Below are positions 1-11,884 of a stretch of DNA of 64,000 bases, piece by piece (position 1 is the first letter of the stretch; each line of letters begins with the position of its first letter). This DNA is from Filobasidium wieringae (Eukaryota > Basidiomycota > Tremellomycetes > Filobasidiales > Filobasidiaceae): the NCBI GenBank assembly GCA_001600055.1, contig BCIV01000018.1, positions 62,001-126,000 of the forward strand, in the 5' to 3' direction. Both the position numbers and the translations under genes were made by a program. The notes below the pieces were generated by a model, which made no database searches, was not told the DNA's origin, and saw only the letters and a list, made by a program, of their open reading frames with translations.

Positions 1-887
1 TCACATCTTGTTTTGTTGAGTTGACTCTGTCTAATCGAGACTGCTTTAGTTGGAAACGCAATCTCGCAAAGCCATACCGCTGCAAACGACGGGTTGATTG
101 CACTTCAGAATGCGAATGCCCATTGCTTGGATGCAGCCAAGGAGCGCCTGGTGATCGCCAAGGAAGATATCAAGGTGGTCTCCGCTGCGGTCTTATCCGC
201 TGTGAGTTGACCTTTTTCACGATGCACTACTTGATATCAGCTAAGTTTGAACTATGATACACATAGCACGCTGCTGCAGAACCATTGTTCGCGCAACGCT
301 GTGCGCAAGCTCAAAATCAAATCCAGGACCTCCGCGCAACGCATCAGGGCTTCGTCGCTGGTATTCGAGAAGATGTTCCTACTGGTTCTACTCCTCGCAA
401 GAAGGCATACAATGTCCCCGCCGACTGGCATACGACTCAGCCTCGCGAGGCTCTGCTCCAGCGATACCGTTCGCGGATACACGATGATCAATTGCACAGC
501 AGTTCAGTTGTTGTGTACGAACAGATAGGCGAGGAGCAGACGATGACAGAACTGCCTGCTTCGCCTGAGCCTTCAGCGCCACCTTCTACTGTATCCCAAA
601 CAGAGATGGTCGTCGAGTCACCTTCACCGGTCATTTCCTCTGTACCATTAGTGCCTCCGGCGCCAACACCAGAGCCAGTACTGGACGAACGTCAGCAAGA
701 AAACATACCGCCTGCTGCCGTAGACTCATGGATAGAATCGGCACCTGCCGATTTGATCAAGAAAACTGGACGGGTACAAATGCCGACGGGGATAACAAAG
801 CCAAGAAGCGGAATGACTAGGAGTAACTCCGCTCTGACCGAGTCGACAACCAATCTGCCAATGCGAAAGACTCGTCGCCTTGCATAA
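1..887 (+). CDS. Kinesin-5 (BimC/Eg5/Cin8 family) motor, C-terminal part, cut by window edge
   Basis: Only the tail of the protein is inside the window. Two exons are visible: one from about position 40-50 to 201, and a last exon 267-887, separated by an intron 202-266 (GTGAGT donor, CATAG acceptor, phase 0). The joined tail has a coiled-coil-like stretch and then the kinesin-5 BimC box, seen as DVPTGSTPRKKAY followed by a WHTTQPRE segment. The Thr in TGSTP is the position phosphorylated by Cdk1 in known family members, where it controls spindle binding. Downstream comes a proline-rich disordered tail ending in RKTRRLA. Kinesin-5 motors are plus-end-directed tetramers that slide antiparallel spindle microtubules. 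The motor domain should lie left of the window. The next gene is convergent, with about 207 bp between the stops. Confidence 0.85.
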
Positions 888-1094
888 TCAACTTTTCGAG
901 TCTTATGCTAGCAGTATGATTTCCGATAAACCTGTTTCCGTTGTAGGCTGTTTATTTTGCCCCTCTCACCAGGCTTGCGCCCGCCTTCGATTTGGTATCA
1001 TCATATGTTGGATTCTGATGAAGTAACATGCATATCAGACTGTCATTGTATATGTACATTATCATTTAATGAAAGAGCCTTCTATAACTGTGTT

Positions 1095-2562
1095 TCAATT
1101 CAAATCTTCAGTCAAGCTCGCACTGCCAGGTAAGCGAAAAATCCCTACCTCGCTCAGTACACCCATTCCGAGACTCTGCACAACCTGAGCTCCCATGGCC
1201 TTCTCTACCGCATCACCAAGATGTCGCTTAGGGTCTTGCTTCCCTACATGTCGAACTTTGAGCTGTTCTGCTGTCAACGTTGATTCTTCCACGATCGACT
1301 TGTTGTACTGTTGTGCCAGGTTGAGCATTTCCTGTGCGGGTAGAGTGCACGGAGGATAAGCATATGTTGAAACGATGCATCATTGACCAACGAACCTTGA
1401 CGCTCTCCTCGTTCCCTTCCTTGTGTTTCTCAAAGTCGGTAAGCTTCAACCCTTCAGTCCAACCCTTCTTATGCAGGTTCATCAGCATGCCCTGCTCCGC
1501 TTCTGATTTCCTGTAATCAATGTTGATACCTAAGTAAACTGGTGTTAGCAATGGAAGCTAGACAAGAAGTACGGGATCGGCCTCACTGTAGTATTGTCTG
1601 TTCAAGTTGTGTACGAGCGCTTGTATGCTTGGCTTGTTGAGGTGTCCAACGTTGCTGGTAGTCTGCCTGGGTTCTTGTCCAGCCATGATAGAGTGAGTGG
1701 GGATGGTACGGAAGGCATCGATTACGACCTTTCCTCGAACGGATTGGATGGGGTCGATAACGACGGCAACCGCTCGAGGGTTCAGTTGCTCGAACGACTG
1801 CAAGGCAAAGCGGTCAATACAACTCTCAGGTGGGGGGCGATACCAAATTACGTACCTGTTGCGTATTGACGTCTACGCTAGACAACCAACATCCGAAACC
1901 AGGATGCGAGTGGTACCATCCAACAACCATCTCCGGTCGTCCAGTTTGCTTGAGCATGTCCAACATTTTGGTTTGGAATACGTGATCGACCGATTCTACG
2001 GTCACCGAAGTACCTGATTGAGGCATGGCGAAGACGTCGACACACTACAAATCCTGTTGTAAGCTTCCCGCCAAGCCGATTGCCCTCGTAAAGGATGTAA
2101 ACTTACAGAAATCTAGAACATAGAGATCAGCTCGTCGATCTTACGTACAGTCCGAGAACGTGATACATACAGTTGTTGCATCCACAAACTCTCCAAGCAT
2201 CAGACCCATCACTTCCATAGGTACACCTACGAGCAGAAGATCATACTTAGTAGCTGCATCGAGTCAGATCGGCTGCAAAAGAGCATACCAGCTCGACCGT
2301 GCTTTAACATCTGAGGATAGAACGCTCATCAGTCAAGCATTTTGGCGTCGGAAATCGATAGATCCACATACCTTCAGTAAGGCTAGGGATGATATATGAA
2401 TGGTTTCAGCACTGAAGGGAATCGCAAAGATCAATTATACGATCATTTGTAATCGTCTGCTTGAACTTACTTGTCAGCCACCGTCCCGTCACCTGGGGGA
2501 GGACCACCCATTCCACCCATGCCTCCCATTCCTCCTCCTAGCTGTCTCATTAGTTGATCCAT
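1095..2562 (-). CDS. rpn11: 26S proteasome lid deubiquitinase Rpn11/PSMD14
   Basis: JAMM/MPN+ zinc metalloprotease of the proteasome lid, which removes ubiquitin chains en bloc from substrates as they are translocated. The gene is split by several introns. The start at 2562 opens a Met/Gly-rich N-terminus ([14 protein letters not shown]...) ended by a GTAAGT donor near 2470. Later short exons give [12 protein letters not shown], then MLKHGRAG, then [15 protein letters not shown] with the JAMM glutamate. The 1826-2026 exon carries the zinc motif [17 protein letters not shown]. Next come [32 protein letters not shown] and, near the end, [17 protein letters not shown]. All catalytic residues are present, so the enzyme should be active. 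Identity is close to certain because similarity to the conserved family runs along the whole length; exact intron borders are less certain. Confidence 0.95.
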
Positions 2563-2810
2563 AGTTCAGGTGCGAGTTCGATTCAAGCGTTCTAATGCTA
2601 CAAGACTTGTGGTATAACATTATCAGTGAGTATGAACATATCCTGCACACAAGGATCATCAATCTTGGCATGTACACGCAAGCGTGATTCTTTGATTACG
2701 TGCATTTGATGACGTGTGAAAGCGATAGAATAGAATACATGGATTAGGAGTAGTATACAAAACGTCAAGAATCGTAGTATGGGTCGTAATATATCGCTCG
2801 GGCCGTCTCC

Positions 2811-5800
2811 TTATTTCCTCGCCCTGGTGACCCGCTTGGCTGGTTCAGCAGGTGCCTCAGGTGCTGCTGCCACCGTACGAGTCCTGGTGGCAACAGGCTT
2901 CTTCGCGGCCGCTGCACTGGCTGCGCGTGCTTTGCTAGCGGCAGTAGGAGCTGTCAGACCGCTTTCACCGGCTGCAGCTCTAGTTCTTGTCTTGAGCACT
3001 ACAGGCTTGACATCCTCCTCTTGTGGTTCCTCCACCTTGACAGAAGCTACACGGGCTCGGGTTGCACGAGTCTTAGGTTGTTCCTCTTCTGCAGCCGCAT
3101 TATCTACCGTACTGGGTTTAAGTGGCGCAGCCTTTCTAGCAACAGCAGTCCTTGCGACAGGAGCACGTGCGGCCCTGGCGGCTGGCTTCTTAGCTGAAAC
3201 GTTGTCCTCTTCGTTCTGAGCTTCCGCTTTATCAGCCCTTTCGCCGGTCTGTTCAGCCTCAGGGACAGTTGCTGTTCTTGTACGAGTAGCTCGCGCAGGT
3301 GCAGCAACCGCTTTTGTAGCTCTAGCGGCGGGTGCAGCTACGTGTGCTTCACTTGCAGGAGCAGCCTTGGCTCTCGTACGTTTGACTGGTTCTGCAGGCG
3401 CAGTGTCCTTGACTGGTACAGCCTGTCTTGTCCTGGTTGCCCTAGGTTTGACAGTGATACTGTCCAATGGCTCTTCCGAAGCTTTAGTTCGGGTCCGCCT
3501 AGCGGTGCTTGCAGATGCAACAGAAGTCTGCTTAGCAGTAGAAGGCTCAACGACGTCTTCCGCCGGCTCAGCCACCTTCCTACGCGTCCTGCTGGCTGCT
3601 GTAGGTACCACTCGGCTAGTGTTCTTCGCAGCTTTAGATGGAACCTTAGAAGTGACTTTGATCACGTCCTCCTCCTCTTCCTCTTCTTCTTCCTCTGCTG
3701 ACTGCTCTTCCTCCACCTCCTCCGGAATCTCGGGTTTGGTCTCAACGACCTCGTTCTCTTCATACAAGACATCCTTCAGGCCTGAGAGATCTGGCGTGGC
3801 TGGTTGTGTAGGTACAGCCATCATATGTTTCAAACCCGCCATATCCGGTGTCTTAGGATCGACGGGCAGAGCAAACATGTTCTTCAGACCAGACATCTCC
3901 GGAGTCTGCTTGGCCTTGATTTCCGCATACATCTCCCTAAGTCCAGTGAATTTGGGAGTCTCCAGGACTTTCCGATTCGATGTTTTCACAGCGGAGGGAG
4001 TGGCGGCTTCCTGTCGATCGGAGATCTCCAGAGCTGCCATCGTTTCCGTTGTTTCGGCTACATGAGGGGATAACTGACGCTCCATCTCTTCATCCTCTTT
4101 CTCCTCCTCCTCCTCCTCACCAGGCTCGACATCCATCTCTTCGTGCTCGGCTGATTCAGGATGCTCGTATAAAGGCTCTCCTTCGGCGGCTTCGGAAACA
4201 TCGGATGTCGAACTTTCTTCACCAAGGTCGTTCTGAGCCGAAGCGGGTTCAGCCCCGAACGGGTTGACGTCACGTAGAGACACGGTAGCTTGTTCGGGTA
4301 TATCAGATTGCCTGAAGAAGGAAGGCTGAGGTGGAGTCATGGGCGAAGGCGATGTCTGTCTGTGAGCGAAACGAGCTCCTGGAGTAGCCGTACGGAGATT
4401 TAATTGGGACGAAGTCTTCTTCTCAGGAGTATGAGGGCTGGTCGAGATGTTGAACCCCACCGTCGCTCTCCTACTGTTTGATGGAGCATTGTTCAAGCTG
4501 TTCCTGTGCAGACTCTTACGCCTTAGGGCTTTCAACTGAGACTTGATGTCGTCGAGAGGATTTGACAACGTAGGCTTATTCTCCTCTTCGTCGCTGCTTA
4601 CCTCGTCGGCGTTCGAACGAGCTAATGCGGGGTGCAGAGGTGTTTCAGGGAGCTTCATCAAGATCGGCTGATCTTCGAGCTCTTGAACTTCGAAAACCTG
4701 GGCAGGCGGTGTCGGAAGTTCCCGTCGACTGGTAGTTGCCCTGCGAAGGGTGTCGTGCTAAAGGTGTCTTGTTGTCAAATATGAGATCATGTTTGGCTGC
4801 CGATCTCACTTACTACTACCTGCTCGCTCTCCGGCACAGGGGTTTCATTTTCATCAGCAGCCTCGGATTTCACAAAGGCAGCTGCATCCCCTTCTTCGTC
4901 GAAATCTTCTTCCTTGTGTACATCCGACTCAATTTCCTCTTCTTCAACTTGACTGTCCATTTTAGCCACTGCCACCTTGATGGGCGTTGCGAGGTCCGGC
5001 CTGAACCTTACGGGCGGACCGAAGTCGTCGCACAGCGATTTCCTACCTTGACGTCTCGCCGACTTCCGGGCCTGGTATTGAGGTGTAAAGAAGCGCTCTC
5101 CAAGGGAACGAGGCTAAGATAAGTTTCAGATTAGCTCTTTGTCTAATACAACGATAGAAGTGTGCGACTTACAGCTGCGGGAGTTTCCGGCAGAGGGACC
5201 AAAGATGGGTCGATATTCGAGTCTACAGTCTGAGGCGCACCAACGGCGTCTTCCTCATACAATTCTGCTTCCTCTTGCATATCTTCCATGTTCTCAGCCG
5301 ACTCAGGTCCTTCCTCTTCAGGATAGTCTCCTTCATCAGACTCGTCTTCTGGTCGCAAGTCCAAGCTCTTATCAACATCTTCGTCAGAAGAATCACCTGC
5401 TACAGCGATCTCCTGAGCTATAATCCGCCGAACAGAAGGAGTAAGAGAACCAGAGCTGACGCTGTTCGCATTCGAATTGGGGAAGGATGCCTGGACTTCT
5501 CCTTCTAGATCCATTGCCTCTTCCTCGTCTTCGTCCTCTGAATCATCAACTTCCGATTCTGGCGCATCGGTCTCGTAGTGGTGTGCATTATCCTCGTAGT
5601 CTATCGAATCGTCAAACTCGCCAGCGTCCTGGTGTACATCCTCCTCCTGTTCTTCCTCGTCGCTCTCGCTCTCGCTTGCGTATCGAGTTCCAGCCGGACT
5701 AGGTAATGCCATCTTCGAGGGAGTTTGCGCGGGGAGCTTGACAGGGGTAGGAGCCACAATGCGCCTCGAACCGTCCGCGGGCTGGCCGTATTGTTGCAGT

Positions 5801-7660
5801 CTACGCTGTATGAGCTGGGCCTCCATTACCTTCTGCGAACTGTGCAGTAGCAAGTTTCGCCTGAGCGAGTTCCTCTGATTCCAGGGCTTGGGGGTCATAG
5901 GCATCATATGGATGTGGTCAAGCTCTTCCCGAGCAGGTGAAGTTGGAGGTGAGACGTTCACGTCAACCTGCCCGTGCTCGGGAACCGCCGGCAGTCTTAA
6001 GGACGATGTAGCCTCAGGCCCGGGCGAGGAGAAAGTCATGGGGACCTCGGGGTAGATGCTCTGCACGTTCTCCATATCTTCCATTTCAACGTCCTCGAGT
6101 TCCTCTTGGCCCTCCTTTGCATGATATATACTTGCTTCGGCGGTGTAAGGAGTGTCAGTGGAAGCAGGAAGAGGGACATGTCGAGGTGTTTCAAACAGCG
6201 TGTTGGTAGCGCCTGATCTCGAAGGCGTACTAGTGACGACCGAATCGTCGCCAAACGCTTCATCCTGATCGTCCTTGGCCCCTAAAACGTCAACATGCTT
6301 GTTGATAGGAGTCGGTGTATCGAGGCTTTCATCATCCTGTGATCGGTCGTAGCTGGACCTAACGGAACCGCCCTCCTGAGCATCCTCCAACGAAGGATAA
6401 ACACTGCTTTGAACGACGTAAGGCGTGTTTTCAGCAGGGGGCAGAGGAACTTTCGAAGGCGTCAACTCTTGAGTAAGGATTTGGGGCTCAGTCATTGCAG
6501 CCTCTGATCCCTTAGCATCGGTTTCCTCATCCGCCTGTGTTTGGACATCAGAAACGTCAACTCAGTGTCGATCTGGGCATCGACTCGATGTCCCAAAGAC
6601 TCACCTCTACTACAGGCTCCGCTGCGAACCTCAACTTCCTAGTTCGTGGAGCCAAACTAGTCCTGGGCAACCTTTGAGCGCGTTTTGCTGGTTGAGGAGT
6701 CGCAAAGGCTGAAGGTAAACGTCGTTGTGTCTAGCCAGTCAAACGCACGATCAATCCAGCTATTCCAGTATATGCCGTTCTCGGATAGCAATCACTCACT
6801 CTTCGCGGCGAAGCAGCTGCTTCCCTCTCGATCTTCTGTAAAATATCTCCAGCAGGATCTTCGTCTTCCTCAACAACCTCCAAGTATGATAGGTCATGCC
6901 GTTTCTCCTGCACGACTTCGTCCTCCTCAATCCCATTGAGAGCAGCAAGGTTTTCTTTGACCTCTTCACTAGCAACATGCGCAGGGAAGAGATGAAGTCT
7001 CGTACTATTCCTAGTCCTCCTGCTGCTGAATCTCGAGCTACCTCTCCCGCCATCCTGCTGGAAGAGCAACCGAGGTTTAGCAGGCGAGACAAGTTCCGCT
7101 GTAGCTTGGTCCTCAGAGTGCTTGCTGAACGCAGCGGGCATAGGGGAAGCAGGAATCCAGGGATCGAAGGTAGATTCCGCTGCCGCGTATTCGAACATAA
7201 ATCGTCGGTTTGATACGGTGATGATATCGGATTCTTGCAAGACGTGGGTTGTCCCCGAATGGAGAAGAGTCTTGTTCACTTTGACCCCCGACTTAGACAA
7301 GACTTCGAGAGTAGCCTACGAAAAAAGATGGGTTTTAGATAGCCTACTGAGCAGCTGTGCTTTATTTGACTTACCTTGCCCGTGAGGAGATCAAAGGTGA
7401 TTGTACATTGTACGCGGGAGACGTCCAAAGCATGGATTCTGATATCACAATTCAGGTCTCTACGACAGGTTGTTTTTGTCGAATTTCAGTATCTGGAACA
7501 TGTTTAAGAAGCCCAAGGAAGATGCTCACCTTCCCATACTTATTACGGGACTATCAATATTGCAAGTTTGCCTAATAGACCTGGTCTTTCCCTTCAAATG
7601 ATGCAGTCTGCCATGAATCTGCTTGAGTTCCGGAGAGGGAGACCGTTCTGGAGATTCCAT
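2811..7660 (-). CDS. Long FHA-domain protein with Ki-67-like layout
   Basis: About 1,500 residues in seven exons that join in frame. The start at 7660 is the first ATG after an in-frame TAG. Exons 1-3 form an FHA domain: SMGRDLNCDIRI, LDVSRVQCTITFD, then VKVNKTLL and DIITVSNRRFMFEYA. FHA domains bind phosphothreonine peptides. The middle is very acidic, with repeats starting VPLP...TPY (exon 5143-6495 region) and a segment with FGPPVRFRPDLATPIK (about 4975-5130). The last exon has four 18-residue repeats of the form TPxxxGLKxM, then a long Ala/Arg/Thr/Lys-rich basic tail with many TRTR and TRAR steps. N-terminal FHA, TP...G-K-F-type repeats and a basic C-terminal tail recall animal Ki-67, the mitotic chromosome-periphery protein. 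That link is inference from layout and short motifs. The gene is divergent from bre1. Confidence 0.8.
3750..3959 (-). repeat. Four tandem 54-bp (18-residue) coding repeats, TPxxxGLKxM
   Basis: Inside the last exon of the FHA gene. Successive units begin TPKFTGLREMY, TPEMSGLKNMF, TPDMAGLKHMM and TPDLSGLKDVL, each 18 residues apart; the last is slightly shortened. The invariant core is T-P-x-x-x-G-L-(K/R). Each TP could be a proline-directed (CDK-type) phosphosite. The core resembles the conserved part of Ki-67 repeats, but the spacing is far shorter. Confidence 0.9.
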
Positions 7661-8589
7661 TGTGAAACCTTTTTTTCGCTATGATCTTGCAGGTTAGTAA
7701 AGTTGTTGAGTCCAGGAGCCGATTAGAGGATAGCCATCCGCCGTTGCTTCTCGATTGGAGATCCCTTACTTCAGATCCTGTTTGTGGGTTGTCCCTAGCC
7801 AATCCGCAATTCGTTGGACTGTACCGATCTTAGGGTGACAAAAAGTCCTATGCTGGTGCTGCTTGATGTCTTGATGCTTATTAGTAGTATTGGCAGAGGC
7901 AAGATGCAGTGGATTCTGGATTCTGCCAGGATAGCTAGGATATTCGTTTGTTGTTGTCGACGATTGTCGATCTCGTTATTTGTTTTGTTTTTCGCGCGTA
8001 TCCGGTTCCAAAAATGTAGATTCTAGATCAACTCGAGTCTTGGAAGACGCACTCTGGGGACCGTCTACTCCAGTGACCCGTCACAGTCACATGTTCAGGT
8101 TCCACTCCAATATTACTGAGACTTTTATATGACTCGTTTCCAGGCGGTCGTAAGAAAGCAAGCCAGTACTCGAGGTGATGCGCGCAAAGCGACACCGCGG
8201 ACCGCATCAACGCCAGTTTGGTACTTTCCGAAACGTGACATCTAGATATCTTGAGGCTTCAACTATTCCCTGAAATACCGCCAGTCCAGGGTACTATAGG
8301 TCATACCTGAATAATGCTCACCTAGATTACGTTCTCGCAGACAGATTTGTCGAGCATAAAGCCTTGAGAATATAGCAGCCTAAGGTAACCAATCATCAGC
8401 CCGACCTTCCGTTCGCATAGCGAATCGAGGAGGCAGATCTATAATATCGAACCGTTCCTTACTTAAATGCCAATCATTCCCTTCAACTTCTACAACTACA
8501 TTCGCAGTCTTTCGCTCTGCATCCGACCTTCTTTACTGGAAGACTCGGATCTCTCTACTTGAAATTGTTGAAACCGTATTGGGTTCTTC
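7661..8589. other. Divergent intergenic region between the FHA gene and bre1
   Basis: 929 bp holding the two promoters and 5' leaders. Short open frames occur on both strands, but none continues into a conserved protein or a neighbouring exon. No tRNA or repeat was seen. Confidence 0.6.
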
Positions 8590-11500
8590 ATGAACTCCCC
8601 TCCTCTGCTAGGTTCCACTCGACCGTCCAAAAAGGCAAAGTTTGAGCACGATCGGGATGTCACACCGTCCGGTTCTGGCTCGAGGGGTTACGGTGTAAAG
8701 GCGGACGAGGATGTGGATGACGAGGAGAAGGAACCGGAGTTTGTTGGAGATCCAGCGAATCTCGAGGTGAGGACATCTTCCTTAAGAAACGCTGACATTC
8801 CATTGATCAACTAACGCCATTAACTTTTCAATCGCTATTCTTATCGCTGCATGACTAATATGGAAATCAATCCATGAAATCAGCAACATCGAAAAGAATC
8901 CATCTACCTCTCGCTCTTGTCCTACAAACGGCAGTATGTTCGTACGCAACGGAAGGTCAAGCATCTGGAAGACGAAGTACATAATATCAAAACCAGCGCA
9001 ATAGTAGTGGAAAGAATATGGAAAGAGGTACAAGCCCTACTGCAGTCATTCTCAATATATTATGCGTAAGACTTATCGAAATTCGTTTGGTTAGGTTGTG
9101 ACTTTGCTTGAGAATGCAACGGGAAGCAAGGAGACTACGGGTCATGATACAAATATTCGTGAGCAATTCCTTCTCCTAGCGAAATACTGAGCTAACTATC
9201 ATAATGTAATCAGCTACTCTTTTGGACTCCCTGAAAGACCCAACTTTGAAGGATCAGCTAGAAGCTCGATTAAAACCCCTTCGTCAAATCCTGCTCCGAC
9301 TTTCACCTAACACGACCTTCTCATCTGCCGTTGAAAACTACACGGTCAATGTTTCACTCGAGGCCGCTTCTCTATCATTACAGGCTCAGAAGGACGAGTT
9401 GGTGGAGAAATATGAGACTGTGGTCTTGGAGATGGACCAGGCACGGCGGAAAGGGGACAAGTGGAGGATGGAATTGGAACGTCTAAAGGCAGCTGGAGGA
9501 ACGGAGTTGAAGCCGAATGATGATGGATCGGGAGAGGGAATGCCAATGAAGAGGGAAGAAGGCGTACAGGTGGACGGGCAAAAGCTGTTGAGGGAAGAGG
9601 GGGACAAAGCTACGATGGAGGATCAGCTTGCTGGCGTAAGTAGAGCCTATGAGTTCGAAGATTCCCCTTGCTGATTCCGTTACTTCGATATATCTAGCCC
9701 AACGGTAATCACCATGCCGAAACTAATGGCCAGATCCTGACCGCAGCCAACGACCACGATTATCTTCTCGCCCGTCTAAAGCTGAGGGAAGCGGAGATCG
9801 AGCGACTGAGCAACGAGAAAGCCAAAATAGAACGCGATATGGATTTCCTGCGGGAAGTCGCTTGGAACCCTACGGAAGACGTTGTCACTGCCAGCGCTCT
9901 TTTCAAAATACTACAAGCCGAGTTTGAGGAGCAGAAGACTTTGGCAGATGATGCACGCCGGTTAGGTGCGGTCGCAGAGAAAAAGGCAGAGGAGCTTTTG
10001 GCAAATCAGGAGGGATTCAAGGCTGCGATCGAAGTATGTACAAAGCAGTATACAATGGACAGAAACGGACTAATATATCACCATTGCTTGTAGTATTCCT
10101 ACAATCAAAAGTTCGAGGCACTAGACCGTCTGATACGGTCGAAAGATGCGGATATCGCCAGATTGAGGGGACAGAGAGATGCTATGCGGGAAGAGGCCGA
10201 TATGCTGAAGGGAGAAAAGCAAGTCGTTTTTAACAGTATAAAGGAGACGGACAGCATGATGGCCGCAGCAGAAGTGGGTCTTTTTGGTGGATTTGGTAAT
10301 CCCGCGCCAGCTGACAGACTGATATCTGTAGGATCGCTTGAAAGCTGTACAATCCGAGCTGAAAAGACTGCGGAGTCGAAGCGCTGCAGAAGCAGCAGAG
10401 CAAAGCTACCTAGGGTTTCTCCTCGACAAGACTGATGCGGAAGTGGATTTCGTCAAATCGCTCGAGTCGAAGATTGTGTCAGTCCTTGCGTATCATCTCT
10501 CTGCGTCGTCTCGTATACTGAGGGTTGTTCTCGATCCCGTAGCGAAGCTGCGGACCGAGAAAAGGCACTACAGGAACAGATCAAGAGCTACATGAAGGAC
10601 CGAGATTCCGTCAATATGACAGGTCTGATGCGAGCGGAAGGCCGGGCAAGGGAAGAGGCGGAGAAATACAAGCGGTTACTCAACGAGCGAGAGGCAGCCG
10701 CCAAAAATGGAAGTAATGCGGCTCTGCTTGCTCAAATCGCAGAAAAGAGCACAGAGATTGATAAGTTGAAAGGCATGCTGGACGAACGGGAAGCGGTAAA
10801 TTTGTGGAGATGTCGTTTTGCAATATAAAAGCTGATCCATTTGAATTCCTATTAGTCCACCATGACTCTGTATAGCGAAGTTGAGAATCTGTCCAAGGCT
10901 TATGAACAGATGGAACGAACAGCAATGAAGAAGGTTTCCGATCTGAAATCGACCGAGACTCAGGTCTTGGAAGCGATGACTGTTGTAAGTAGACGGCCAT
11001 CTTCCCGTGCCGTGCCCGCAATACCTAATTCTCGCTGTGCTTGCTCAGAAAGCGAAAGCCGAACACAAGTTCTTTGCGGAATGCCGAAAGAGTAACGCCT
11101 TGATGGAGCAGCAAGCGGCAATCACCAAAACGCTAGAAGCACAAAGAGTCGCCTTGGACAAGTCTCGTAAAGTGGAGGACGACTTGCGGGCGCAGTTGGT
11201 AAGGTGTCTCGTTCTTGTGGATAGATTCATCGATACTGATTAGACGATAATGATGATGATCAGGCGGGTCAGGAGAAGGAGATGAATACGCTGAAGAATC
11301 AATGTCTTCTGGCTTCCACCCATGTGCAGCGGTTGGAAACGGATATCGTACGGTATCAAGCCGAAGCCGAGGAATCTGCGAGACGGGCGGAGGGCAGGGA
11401 GAATATCAACAAGGAGCGTTTGGAGGAATTGAAGAGTCTGCAATCGGAGAATAGATCCCTGAAGACCGAGATGGAAGAGACGAAGCACAAGCTGAAACAG

Positions 11501-11884
11501 AATCAGAGCATGTTGAAGAGTACGCAAGGGAAGGGGGTCTCTGCTGGGGAAGTTGCGCTTCAGAAGGAAAGGGATATGTTATTCGTAAGTACAGACTTGG
11601 ACATGCTCTTCAGTGAAGATCCAAGCTGATGATAGGATTTCTTTAGGGTATTTTGCGATGTACCGCCTGCCACTTGAGATTCAAGACCAAAATCTTGGCT
11701 CCATGCCTGCACAGTGAGTCATCGTCTTTCCTACCAGTGCTTCCCGTACTGCCTCTGATGATCCCCACCAACGTCTGCAGCATTCTGCGACGAGTGCATT
11801 ACCGCTCGTCTGACAAACAGAAACAGAAAATGTATCACCTGTATGAAACCGTTCGCGGAGAGCGACGTGAAGAACCTGTTCTAA
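8590..11884 (+). CDS. bre1: E3 ubiquitin ligase Bre1 (histone H2B monoubiquitination)
   Basis: Multi-exon gene for a long coiled-coil protein with a C-terminal RING. With the E2 Rad6, Bre1 ubiquitinates the histone H2B C-terminus during transcription, which promotes H3K4 and H3K79 methylation. The start at 8590 opens MNSPPLLGSTRPSKKAKFEHD, a basic N-terminus. The next exon (about 8883-9028) reads ESIYLSLLSYKRQYVRTQRK, typical of the Bre1 N-terminal coil. Heptad-rich coils fill 9200-11630. The last exons form a C3HC4 RING: RCTACHLRFKTKILAPCLH, an intron after the His codon, then TFCDECITARL and KCITCMKPF. The protein ends SDVKNLF at a TAA at 11882-11884, like other Bre1 proteins whose RING is the extreme C-terminus. 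All eight zinc ligands are present. Confidence 0.93.

Noticed and set aside
3367..4065. 232-codon plus-strand frame inside the FHA gene
   Set aside because: Ser/Ala/Val-rich shadow of the repeat-bearing exon on the other strand.
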